A stretch of 64,000 nt of DNA from contig NZ_CP073696.1 in the NCBI RefSeq assembly GCF_025264645.1, positions 1,798,001 to 1,862,000 on the forward strand, written 5' to 3'. The stretch comes from Edaphobacter lichenicola. GTDB lineage: Bacteria; Acidobacteriota; Terriglobia; Terriglobales; Acidobacteriaceae. The position numbers were made by a program, and so were the translations under genes. Positions 9,487 to 17,311 of this stretch are shown here, piece by piece. Every line of letters starts with the position of its first letter. Position 1 is the stretch's first letter. A model generated the notes under the pieces. That model was given only the letters and a program-made list of their open reading frames with translations, searched no databases and was not told where the DNA came from.

Positions 9487-10650
9487 ATGCGAGTTACTCA
9501 GGCCGTCTTTGGGGTCTTCCATCACTTCGAACTGGCACACCAGTTGCACCGCCGCAATCATCTCCAGAAGATCTACTCCACGTGGCCATGGGCGCGACTC
9601 AAGCGCGAAGGCCTGCCCCACTCTCTGGTTGGCTGCTACCCCCTCCTCCACACAACGGACTACCTGCTCAGCCAATACCGTTTGTATCCAGAGTGGCTCT
9701 CAGCGAAGATGACCTCCTGGGCTGCCCTCAGCTTCGACCGCTGGACAAACAGAGTCATAGCTCCGTGCGACGCATTCATCGCAATCTCCGGCGCAGGTCT
9801 CCTGACCGGCCGCACCGTTCAGGCTCGTGGTGGCAAGTTCATCTGTGACCGCGGCTCGACACACCAGCGCTATCAAGAGAACGTCGTCGCAGACGAGTAC
9901 CGTCGCTGGAACGTCCCACTCCCTCTCAGCAAACCACACATCGCCCTGCGCGAAGAAGAGATCTACAACACGGCCGACGCCATCACCGTCCCCTCGACCG
10001 CGGCAAAGCGATCCTTCGTCCAGATGGGTATTGCGTCGGAGAAGGTCCACGTCATCCCCTACGGCGTTCGCCTCGATCAATTCACCCCGACAGAGAGGCC
10101 GCCGTCAGACTCCTTCGAGGTCCTCTTCGCAGGTCAAGTCAGCCTTCGCAAAGGAGTGCCCTATCTCCTTCAAGCGTTCGCCCGTCTGAAGCATCCCAAA
10201 AAACGCCTCACCATCGTCGGCGCCGTTCAGGACGACATACGTGCACTCCTGACAACTCTTCCGATGGAAAACGTAACCGTCACCGGCTCACTCCCCCAGC
10301 CTCAACTCGCAAAAAAAATGAGCGCCAGTCATGTGCTCGTTCTACCCAGCATTGAAGAGGGCCTCGCACTCGTGCAGGGTCAGGCGATGGCATGTGGATG
10401 CCCAGTCCTCGCAACAACAGCCACCGGAGCAGAAGACCTCTTCACCGACGGCGAACAAGGCTTCATCGTTCCTGATCGCGATGTCGATGCCCTCACCCAA
10501 CGCATGCAACAGATCGCCGACGATCCAGCGCTTCAACACAGACTCAGCGAAGCATCTCTTGTGCGGGTCAAAAGTCTCGGCGGCTGGGATCAATACGGCG
10601 ACACTTGGGACCGCCTTCTCCACCAACTAACCGGTCAACCGGCCGATTGA
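9487..10650 (+). CDS. Glycosyltransferase family 4
   Basis: The 387-residue protein has the two-domain GT-B layout. The C-terminal GT4 core is clear: VHVIPYGVRLDQFTP, then LFAGQVSLRKGVPYLLQAF, and the conserved EEGLALVQGQAMACGCPVLAT with the catalytic-site glutamate pattern. It probably transfers a sugar from an activated donor to a surface polysaccharide or glycolipid. The start at 9487 is preferred; longer frames upstream overlap the divergent GT9 gene. The divergent arrangement with GT9 suggests a shared glycan pathway. The acceptor and sugar cannot be deduced. Confidence 0.88.
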   Translation: MRVTQAVFGVFHHFELAHQLHRRNHLQKIYSTWPWARLKREGLPHSLVGCYPLLHTTDYLLSQYRLYPEWLSAKMTSWAALSFDRWTNRVIAPCDAFIAISGAGLLTGRTVQARGGKFICDRGSTHQRYQENVVADEYRRWNVPLPLSKPHIALREEEIYNTADAITVPSTAAKRSFVQMGIASEKVHVIPYGVRLDQFTPTERPPSDSFEVLFAGQVSLRKGVPYLLQAFARLKHPKKRLTIVGAVQDDIRALLTTLPMENVTVTGSLPQPQLAKKMSASHVLVLPSIEEGLALVQGQAMACGCPVLATTATGAEDLFTDGEQGFIVPDRDVDALTQRMQQIADDPALQHRLSEASLVRVKSLGGWDQYGDTWDRLLHQLTGQPAD

Positions 10651-10671
10651 ACTTTGAAACCAAGACACTAC

Positions 10672-11196
10672 CTACATCTTGTAGCGGCCCATATCGTCGT
10701 CATTCAAGTTCTCAAGCCAGCGCCGCATCTCGTCGGCGTTCACGCTTTGCGAGCCGCTAACCGTCAGTTTGGAGTTCTCCAGCACCTCGCGATTGACGTA
10801 GATCGGGCAGTCCCACCGCAACGCAAGCGCGATCGCATCTGACGGGCGAGCATCCATCGCGACAGTCTCGCCACCGTGGTCCATCCAGATCACCGCGTAG
10901 AAGGTGTCATCGCGCAGCTCGGAGACAACCACCTTACGAACCTCGGCATTCAACCCACGAGCCATATTCTGCAGCAGATCATGCGTCATCGGCCGTGGTG
11001 TCGCCGTTTTCTCCAGCTCCAGCGCAATCGCATTCGCCTCAAATATCCCAACCCAGATCGGCAGCACCATATCACTCGCGACATCCTTCAGCACGATGAT
11101 CGGCATATTCGTAATCGGGTCCATCATCAGCCCGCGAATCTGCATCTCCACCTCGTCCGGAGTCTGCACGACGGGTTGAACAGAAGAAGTAGTCAT
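10672..11196 (-). CDS. Bifunctional nuclease family protein (DUF151)
   Basis: The 174-residue protein belongs to the DUF151/BFN family. Signature regions are PIIVLKD, LPIWVGIFEANAIALELE, and AMDARPSDAIALALR near residues 115-135. Plant and archaeal members were reported to have nuclease activity; in bacteria the role is mostly unknown. The ATG overlaps the stop of the upstream miaB gene (TAATG), so the two are very likely translated from one transcript with coupling. Together they suggest an RNA-related function, by inference only. Confidence 0.88.
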   Translation of the reverse strand: MTTSSVQPVVQTPDEVEMQIRGLMMDPITNMPIIVLKDVASDMVLPIWVGIFEANAIALELEKTATPRPMTHDLLQNMARGLNAEVRKVVVSELRDDTFYAVIWMDHGGETVAMDARPSDAIALALRWDCPIYVNREVLENSKLTVSGSQSVNADEMRRWLENLNDDDMGRYKM

Positions 11197-12578
11197 TAGT
11201 TCAGCACCACAAAATCCGAAACACGTTGAACCGGCACAAACGGCAACGCATCCGCATCAGCGATCGCTTCACCGACAAGGCAATTCGGCAAAGTCTGCGT
11301 AATCCGAACCGGCAAATAGCTCCCAATCGGTGGCTGAGCCTGCACAATCTGCGCTGTCGTAAAGTTCACTGTCTTGTTCTGCGAGCTGCGTCCAACAACC
11401 TGGTTTCGTGAAGGGTTATAGCTCTCCACCATCACCTCCTGCACTTCACCAAGATGCCGCCCGTAGTGCTCACGCTGAATCTCCCGCTGACGATCCATCA
11501 AGATCCGTAGCCGCTCCGTCTTCACCTCGTCCGGAATACTATCGGCCATCGTCACCGCAGGCGTGTTCGGCCGCGGCGAAAACTTGAACGCGAATACTGC
11601 GTCATACTTCACCTCGCCAACCAGCGTGATCGTCTCTTCGAAATCAGCGTCTGTCTCGCCCGGAAACCCGACAATCATATCGCTCGTGATGCTGATGTCG
11701 CGCTTGGCCGCCTTGATCCAGCTCATACGTTCCAGATACCACTCGCGCGTGTACTCCCGCGACATCGCCTTCAACACCGCACTCGAGCCTGACTGCACCG
11801 GCAGATGGATGTGGTCACACAGCGTCGGAGTATCGTCGATCGCCTGCACAATATCCCGCGTAAAATCCCTCGGATGCGATGTAGTAAACCTCACTCGCCG
11901 AATCCCCGGCAGCTCACCAACAGCTACCAGCAACTCCGCAAACGACATCCTCCCCGACGGGTCGCGATACGAGTTCACATTCTGCCCAAGAAACTGAATC
12001 TCGGTGAACCCAAGATCCACCATCTTCCGAGCCTCAACCATCACCGAAGCAGCAGTCCTGCTCCGCTCCTTGCCGCGCGTGTAAGGAACCACGCAATAAG
12101 CGCAGAACTTATCGCAACCCTCAATGATCGTGATGTACCCGCGATGCGGATTCGACCGCGCCGTAAACTCCGTCTCAAACGTCAGCTCCGTCTGCCGGTC
12201 ATCGAGCCCTGTAATCCGCTCTTCCCCAGCCTCGAGCCTGCGCAGCATCTCCGGCAAATTCCGATACGAAGCCGACCCCGCCACCATCGACACATACGGA
12301 GCCTTCTCGAAGATCTTCTCGCCCTCCTGCTGAGCGACGCACCCCAGCACGGCGAACTTCTTCCCCTCACCCTGCAGCTTCTTGTACTCATTCAGCCGGT
12401 GAAAAACCTTCTGCTCCGCCTTGTCACGAATCGAGCAGGTGTTGTACAAAATCAACCCGGCAGCATCTTCATCTCGCACACGGGCATAGCCCTGCTGCTC
12501 CAGCGTCCCAATGACTTTCTCCGAGTCATGGGCGTTCATCTGGCAGCCAAACGTCTCAATATAAAAAGTCTTACTCAC
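11196..12578 (-). CDS. miaB: tRNA-2-methylthio-N6-dimethylallyladenosine synthase
   Basis: This 460-residue radical SAM methylthiotransferase adds a methylthio group to i6A37 of tRNAs that read UNN codons. The N-terminal UPF0004 domain has the three cysteines of the second iron-sulfur cluster (FGCQMN, NTCSIRDKAEQK, LGCVAQQ). The radical SAM motif is CDKFCAYC. A C-terminal TRAM region follows after about residue 370. RDKAEQK and VPYTRGKERSR fit MiaB rather than the related RimO or MtaB. The next gene, a DUF151 protein, overlaps its stop by one base. Confidence 0.95.
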   Translation of the reverse strand: MSKTFYIETFGCQMNAHDSEKVIGTLEQQGYARVRDEDAAGLILYNTCSIRDKAEQKVFHRLNEYKKLQGEGKKFAVLGCVAQQEGEKIFEKAPYVSMVAGSASYRNLPEMLRRLEAGEERITGLDDRQTELTFETEFTARSNPHRGYITIIEGCDKFCAYCVVPYTRGKERSRTAASVMVEARKMVDLGFTEIQFLGQNVNSYRDPSGRMSFAELLVAVGELPGIRRVRFTTSHPRDFTRDIVQAIDDTPTLCDHIHLPVQSGSSAVLKAMSREYTREWYLERMSWIKAAKRDISITSDMIVGFPGETDADFEETITLVGEVKYDAVFAFKFSPRPNTPAVTMADSIPDEVKTERLRILMDRQREIQREHYGRHLGEVQEVMVESYNPSRNQVVGRSSQNKTVNFTTAQIVQAQPPIGSYLPVRITQTLPNCLVGEAIADADALPFVPVQRVSDFVVLN

Positions 12579-12632
12579 GAATACTAGTATAGCCGCTGCA
12601 AAGAACTGCTATCCCTCTTAGAGCCGTCGTGA

Positions 12633-13637
12633 CTACTTCAGCGGGTCGTAAACCCCATCAAAATCTTCGCGTTTCGGCGGACTCCAACCTGACGTCATAC
12701 CGTTTCCATTAAGGCTCCGAACGCGCCACACGACGGACCCATAGTGAAAGCTGGCGAAATACACTTGGTACTCCGTTTCAGTGGAAGCAGCGGTGAGTTG
12801 GAAGACCCTCCGGTGAGGAGCCTGGGCGGTTGTATCCACGTTCTCACTGTCACGCAGGGTCACTTGAATCTGCTTGCTCTCATACACGCTGCCGGGAGGG
12901 TTGATGAACTGTAACTCCACCTGGTAGAACACCTGGCACTTCGCAGGCTGGTTAAGAACTCGTGTCACCGCGATCGAGTATCGGGCAATCGGTGCACTGC
13001 GAATGAAGCCCTGGTGAATTGGCTCTGAAGGCTGAGGTACCGGAGCATCGTTGCAGCCGGGCGAAGCCATATAACCGAGCGAGGCAGCGATTCGATCAAT
13101 CGTCCGCGGGTTTGGATCTTCACGTCGAGAGTTCGCGATCCACGCCGGCTGTTCCTTCGGCTTCGCAGGGCAGCCTTGTTTGTCCGTAAAGCTGTCCGGC
13201 GGCGACTTCGGACAACGGTCCATCGAGTCAGGCACGAAGTCGCCGTCTTTATCCCCAGAAGTGACGTAAGCAACGGCCCACGTGTGACTATGCTCAGCCA
13301 AAGCGAGCTTCGACCGGCGATCCTGCACCTCGCTTACATAAACGTTCATCGTGATCTTGTGCGCGAGAAACAGTTTCGCGAGACGAGCAAACTCAACCCG
13401 CATCGCCGCCGCGTAAGCCGCATAAGCCGGATCCGTCACACCATTGCACCGGATCATGCTCGTCTGGTACACAAGGTCTGCCTTATCCTGAGTAGCCCCG
13501 TCCTTCAGAGCCTTTCGCGACGCGGCCTCGGCTCCAAGTTCACACGGATCGTCCGCAGCACTCACCGTAGGAGTCTTCTGTCCGTGAGCCATCGATGTGC
13601 CAGCAATGATCGTAAAAAGAAGAAGCAGTCTGATCAT
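12633..13637 (-). CDS. Secreted protein with a thrombospondin type-3-like calcium repeat
   Basis: This 334-residue protein has a signal peptide (LLLLFTIIAGTSMAHG). An alpha-helical segment follows, then a calcium-binding-like repeat around residues 133-155 (DKDGDFVPDSMDRCPKSP), as in thrombospondin type-3 or OmpA-linker repeats. The C-terminal half is beta-rich with a WRVR core (VVWRVRSLNGNGMTSGW), reminiscent of fibronectin-like domains. The ATG overlaps the stop of the preceding frame (ATGA) and has GAGGTG 7 bases upstream, so it is probably translationally coupled to the zinc phospholipase-like locus. No enzymatic motif is seen. It may be a cell-surface partner of that enzyme. Confidence 0.7.
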   Translation of the reverse strand: MIRLLLLFTIIAGTSMAHGQKTPTVSAADDPCELGAEAASRKALKDGATQDKADLVYQTSMIRCNGVTDPAYAAYAAAMRVEFARLAKLFLAHKITMNVYVSEVQDRRSKLALAEHSHTWAVAYVTSGDKDGDFVPDSMDRCPKSPPDSFTDKQGCPAKPKEQPAWIANSRREDPNPRTIDRIAASLGYMASPGCNDAPVPQPSEPIHQGFIRSAPIARYSIAVTRVLNQPAKCQVFYQVELQFINPPGSVYESKQIQVTLRDSENVDTTAQAPHRRVFQLTAASTETEYQVYFASFHYGSVVWRVRSLNGNGMTSGWSPPKREDFDGVYDPLK

Positions 13638-13939
13638 GGCATCACCTCGGAGGCCGAAGTAAGAAACGCAATCTCCGCGCCCATCCCATCGAAGAGAGTC
13701 TGACGATAGTAGTCATTCGCACCCGAACTCTCTTTATAAAACTTGATCGCCAGATCCTTATCCACGAGATAGGTCGTAGACATAACCGGATTGAAGGGGA
13801 AGGTGCCGAAGTTACCGGAGGAGAGTGCTGTTGAAGAATCGAAGGTGTCCTGCCCCAGAGATGTCACAAGATCGCGCACCGGAATATCTTTTTCATGCCC
13901 GGGATGGGACTTCCGATAATCGAGAATCTTCTTGCGCAC
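13634..13939 (-). pseudogene. C-terminal continuation of the zinc phospholipase-like gene in the -1 frame
   Basis: This 101-codon frame begins at a GTG directly after an in-frame TAA. Its first residues (VRKKILDYRKSHPGH) continue naturally from where the upstream frame breaks down after ILVNAFK. It overlaps the downstream secreted-protein start by four bases (ATGA), so this frame, not the other, appears to be the ancestral end of the gene. There is no ribosome site before the GTG. It is either the separated tail of a gene broken by a one-base deletion, a sequencing error, or a rare programmed shift. Confidence 0.55.
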
Positions 13940-15213
13940 TTAAACGCATTGACAAGGATTGGCTGAAGGCTAATCGCTTGCTCTCGTGTACTGGCATTCT
14001 TGTAACGCAGATCGTCCCAGACCTCTTGTACGGCGTCCTCGTACGGCCGATGACCCCAGCCGCTGGTAGCCGCGACATGCATCGGAACCGAAGCATCGCC
14101 AAGGGCATGCAGCACATTGCCGAGATACCGCGTAGGCCGAACATCCGTCTGATCGCGGAAGTTACGCCAGCCAAAGTAGGCCAGGTTGTCCACCGGTTCG
14201 AAGGCAACGTGCGCAAAGGGATACGCATTCCACGTCCCCTTCGCCCGAGAGGCTGTATCGCTGAAGCCATCATCCGCGGAGTGAATCTGATAGTTCTTAA
14301 CCCCATCCGACTTGTCCGGCTTGACCGACAATCCGACGAGGTCGGTCACAGCCATCAGCACAACCTCAACCGTATCGGGAGCGCCATTAAAAGCGATATC
14401 GGTCTCAAGCCCCTGATGGTCGTCGTACTCATTCGTTGCGGTCGGCCACAGGTTGATAAAGTGCCACACTCCAACAAAATCGGAGCCGGTGATATCACCG
14501 ATCCCCGGCATCCAGGAGTCAACGTAGTTGACCGGATCGGCGTCCTTCGCAGCATCCTTCGCGTCGTCCGCACATTTGCTGCACCCCCCAAAGATGCATT
14601 CGAAGAGACAGTAAACAGCAACCAGGATCACTCCTACGCCCTTATCCCAAAGCTCGCTGATCTTCTTCTTCACCGTGCCGAGGCCAAGCGCGTTGGTAGG
14701 CCGAATCTCGAGATGTGTATCGTCCAGTTGATCGTCGATGCTGGCTGCATAAAGCCCCAGCACGGTGCCGGTGTAGTCGGAAGAGGTATTCGTAACGTCG
14801 AACATCCCGCCAGGCTTATACGTGGTCGCCCCGCAACCCGCGGTGTCAGTCAGGTAGTCAGGCGACACAGGATGCGAGACCGTCCCCATAGTCCCCGTAG
14901 CCCAATCGTTCCCCACGCCGATGTAGTCATAATCCGCACCGCACTGAGATTGCCTCTTCGGCAGTCCCGTTGGAAGCTGTTGCAGCCTGCGAGTCGCAGC
15001 CTTCAGATCTGCGATGAACTGATTCCACTCGCCAGCGTCCACACCCTGCGGCGGCACGGAACCAAATCCCGCGCTACCGGCAGCGACCATGATCTCGTAA
15101 CTGATCTCGGTCATGTCGTAGTGAACTTGATGATTATGAGCGAAGACTGGAGTTGGAAGAAACAGCAGTCCGATCGAGAGGGCGGCGACAAATCGTCGGA
15201 AGTCAGGTCGCAT
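13864..15213 (-). CDS. Secreted zinc phospholipase C / S1-P1 nuclease-like protein, probably frameshifted at its 3' end
   Basis: The 449-residue product has a signal peptide (FVAALSIGLLFLPTPVFAHNHQ), so the mature enzyme would begin near the first histidines. Its C-terminal part carries LGNVLHALGDASVPMHV and GWGHRPYEDAVQEVW, the H-x-x-GD-x-x-x-P-x-H and GH-x-x-YE pattern of zinc-dependent phospholipase C and S1/P1 nuclease folds. It likely hydrolyses phosphodiesters outside the cytoplasm. The start at 15213 has AGGAG 8 bases upstream. After ILVNAFK the frame ends in an implausible Arg/Ile tail, while the -1 frame continues sensibly (see 13634-13939). A cysteine cluster CLFECIFGGCSKC near residue 205 is unusual. 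Confidence 0.7.
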   Translation of the reverse strand: MRPDFRRFVAALSIGLLFLPTPVFAHNHQVHYDMTEISYEIMVAAGSAGFGSVPPQGVDAGEWNQFIADLKAATRRLQQLPTGLPKRQSQCGADYDYIGVGNDWATGTMGTVSHPVSPDYLTDTAGCGATTYKPGGMFDVTNTSSDYTGTVLGLYAASIDDQLDDTHLEIRPTNALGLGTVKKKISELWDKGVGVILVAVYCLFECIFGGCSKCADDAKDAAKDADPVNYVDSWMPGIGDITGSDFVGVWHFINLWPTATNEYDDHQGLETDIAFNGAPDTVEVVLMAVTDLVGLSVKPDKSDGVKNYQIHSADDGFSDTASRAKGTWNAYPFAHVAFEPVDNLAYFGWRNFRDQTDVRPTRYLGNVLHALGDASVPMHVAATSGWGHRPYEDAVQEVWDDLRYKNASTREQAISLQPILVNAFKCARRFSIIGSPIPGMKKIFRCAIL

Positions 15214-15474
15214 GACCGACTCTCCTTTCAATTTGAAAATTAGAAGGAAGGGGCCGCGAACCGTACTTTGCGTAAGTAAACCACGGTTTTTCCCGAACGG
15301 TCGAAGTTATTTAAGGAAAATCGAAGATCTAAAGTCAGACCGCGCGTGAGTTAGGCGCTGAGGCCCGATGCATGAGTGCTTTGCATTCGATTTACTCAAG
15401 CACCTCTTCAACTCCCGCGACAGCGCAGAGGCCACATAAACCACTATTTCATCAATAAAATTTCGGGGAAGGTT

Positions 15475-15551
15475 TGGTAGCGCCAACGGGGATCGAACCC
15501 GTACTCTCAGCCTTGAAAGGGCCGCGTGTTAACCAGTTACACCATGGCGCC
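15475..15551 (-). tRNA. tRNA-Glu (anticodon TTC)
   Basis: The minus-strand sequence folds as a full cloverleaf. The acceptor strands GGCGCCA and TGGCGCT pair with one G-T end pair. The anticodon stem CGGCC/GGCTG closes a loop CTTTCAA with TTC at positions 34-36. The T arm is ACGGG-TTCGATC-CCCGT. CCA is encoded. It is cotranscribed behind the second tRNA-Glu, 28 bases upstream. Confidence 0.95.
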
Positions 15552-15579
15552 AAAACACGAAGTTGCAGAAGGAAAGGAT

Positions 15580-15656
<77 letters not shown>

Positions 15657-15698
15657 AGAAATCAAACAGGAGAGGTACTTCTCTACTGCAATAACCAA

Positions 15699-15704
15699 AT
15701 TATA
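15699..15704 (-). promoter_or_regulatory. Candidate -10 element of the tRNA-Glu pair
   Basis: A perfect TATAAT on the minus strand lies 43 bases upstream of the CTC tRNA 5' end. A matching -35 at 16-18 bp is poor. The position is plausible for the operon promoter. Confidence 0.45.
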
Positions 15705-15754
15705 TCAGCTAATAACGATGCTGAGCGACCCTCGCCCGCCTCAAAAAGAAGCCT

Positions 15755-16030
15755 TTACAACCCCAGCTTCTTCACCTCATCGTTGTAGTACTTGCGGTAC
15801 AGGATGTCCCACTCCTGCGACCCTTCGACGATGATCTTTCGCTGCGAAGCGATCTTCTGCCGTGCCGCCGCATCGATCTTCGTCTCTTCCATCAGCAACT
15901 TCTCCAGCGCCTTCCGCGCCTCCTGCCGGATCGTATTCCGATCCTCCAGAAAGTCCACCTCAGGGATCTCCGCAAGGGTGTCGGCAACCGTATGAGCCAG
16001 CTTGTTCAGCTTGTCGCGAGAGATTCTCAC
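15755..16030 (-). CDS. DUF507 family protein (second of a tandem pair)
   Basis: This 91-residue, highly charged helical protein begins MRISRDKLNKLAHTVADTL and ends in EWDILYRKYYNDEVKKLGL, as in DUF507 proteins. The function is unknown. Its ATG overlaps the stop of the preceding DUF507 gene by four bases, so translation is coupled. The two paralogs may form a heterodimer; this is inference. Confidence 0.88.
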   Translation of the reverse strand: MRISRDKLNKLAHTVADTLAEIPEVDFLEDRNTIRQEARKALEKLLMEETKIDAAARQKIASQRKIIVEGSQEWDILYRKYYNDEVKKLGL

Positions 16031-16305
16031 AGCACCGCCTTATACTTGCGGGCCAACTCGTTCTTCACCTTCTTGAACATCTCCGGATAGCTCGCGCCAC
16101 TCTTCCGCATATCATCCTGGAACGCCTCCAGGATCACCCGAACCTCGTCATTAATCCGGTCTTCCAGCGCCAATTCGTCAACCATCCCAGCGGTGACGCG
16201 CTCGTTGACCAAAGCCGGTTTGTCCGTGTGGATCATCTTCTCGGCGACCAAATGCTTTACCGTCTGGCGCGCCAGGTATCCAACATAATCTTTAGAAAAA
16301 ATCAT
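16027..16305 (-). CDS. DUF507 family protein (first of a tandem pair)
   Basis: The 92-residue product MIFSKDYVGYLARQTVKHLV... is a diverged paralog of the next gene. It shares an N-terminal LxRxTVKxL-type helix and a charged C-terminus (FKKVKNELARKYKAVL). The start at 16305 has AAGGA about 7 bases upstream; the frame is open further but without a ribosome site. Tandem DUF507 pairs are, to my knowledge, seen in Acidobacteriota and Deltaproteobacteria. No function is established. Confidence 0.85.
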   Translation of the reverse strand: MIFSKDYVGYLARQTVKHLVAEKMIHTDKPALVNERVTAGMVDELALEDRINDEVRVILEAFQDDMRKSGASYPEMFKKVKNELARKYKAVL

Positions 16306-16378
16306 TTGACTTTCCTTCGAATATACCACGCGATCCATACAAGCCGTCCCGTATGGATCACGGATGAATCTCAATGGA

Positions 16379-16744
16379 TTACTTCCGTTTCGGCATCGGC
16401 TTATGTGGGCAACTCTCAGTATTAAGACACGCATCCGCCAGCCTCAACCGCTCCACCGGACGCCCATGCACCAGGTGTTCGCTCACAATCTCCTCGACAT
16501 CCTTCACATGAACAAACCCATACCAGACCGCATCGGGATACACCACAACGACCGGACCATGCTCGCACTGATCCAGGCACCCCAGCTCATTCGCACGAAC
16601 CTGCCCCTTCAAACCGGCATCTTTCACCGCATCTTTGAACGCTGACTTCAGCTTCTTACCACCCGAGTGACCGCAACTCGGTCGTGGAGCGCTCTCGTCA
16701 CGCTCGTTCACACAAATAAAGAGATGATGCTTAAACTTTGCCAA
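16379..16744 (-). CDS. (2Fe-2S) ferredoxin, thioredoxin-like fold
   Basis: The 121-residue protein matches thioredoxin-like 2Fe-2S ferredoxins: an N-terminal AKFKHHLFICVNERDESAPR, then SCGHSGG, and later LGCLDQCEHGPVVVVYPD. The four cysteines of the cluster are C11, C24 or its neighbour, and the CLDQC pair. I place the start at TTG (16744), because homologs begin with MAKF at this point and GGGA lies upstream. The only in-frame ATG, at 16987, would overlap the divergent gene at 16832. A last CPHKPMPKRK is a basic tail. The electron-transfer partner is unknown. Confidence 0.85.
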   Translation of the reverse strand: MAKFKHHLFICVNERDESAPRPSCGHSGGKKLKSAFKDAVKDAGLKGQVRANELGCLDQCEHGPVVVVYPDAVWYGFVHVKDVEEIVSEHLVHGRPVERLRLADACLNTESCPHKPMPKRK

Positions 16745-16831
16745 TACCGGGGTCCCTTCTGCCAGCCTGTTGATCCTGAATAAGTTGATTCCTGTGCGAT
16801 GCACCGGTGTTTCTGAGACAATAACTATCGA

Positions 16832-17296
16832 ATGCAACCTGACAATCTTATCTCGCTCAAAGACGACATGGTGGCGTTTATCGCTGGCCACGGCATGCGC
16901 CGGCTCAATGCCTACGTTACAGAAGAAGTACCAACCGTCATCTTCGAAGAAGAAAACGCCGACGGCTGGAAGGACTTCGTCGAGCACGCCAAGGCAGCAG
17001 GTGCGCCCTTCGTCACTATGAGCGAGGTCATCCTCGAAAAGTCCGACGTCGCCATTCTGCTCGACCAGCTCCGCGATCAGAGCTTCCCCGACGACGCCTC
17101 AGAGGACCTCGACGACGCCGAATACCTCGTCAACCACGTCGGCAAAGTTGGCTATCTCCAGCTCGGCTTCGCCCACCAGGGCGTCATGTTTATCTTCGAG
17201 GTCGCGACCGATTGGTACGACAGCTTCCAGAGCCTCATGGAGACCGTCACCGACCTCGGCGGCATCATCGTGGACAACCACGGGAGCGACGAGTAG
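16832..17296 (+). CDS. Hypothetical acidic protein next to recJ
   Basis: This 154-residue soluble protein is rich in Asp and Glu (FEEENADGWKDFVEHAKAAG, SFPDDASEDLDDAEYLVNHVG). It has no signal peptide or membrane segment. The C-terminal part looks like an alpha/beta sandwich (YLQLGFAHQGVMFIFEVATDWYDSF). It ends 15 bases before the recJ start, so they probably share a transcript. I do not recognise a family. No clear ribosome site precedes the ATG. Confidence 0.65.
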   Translation: MQPDNLISLKDDMVAFIAGHGMRRLNAYVTEEVPTVIFEEENADGWKDFVEHAKAAGAPFVTMSEVILEKSDVAILLDQLRDQSFPDDASEDLDDAEYLVNHVGKVGYLQLGFAHQGVMFIFEVATDWYDSFQSLMETVTDLGGIIVDNHGSDE

Positions 17297-17311
17297 ATCC
17301 CAGCGGTCACC

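Noticed and set aside
13825..15243. Long plus-strand open frame of 472 codons opposite the zinc phospholipase-like gene
   Set aside because: Its composition is Arg/His/Pro-rich with no domain; the minus-strand frame has a signal peptide, histidine motifs and a ribosome site.
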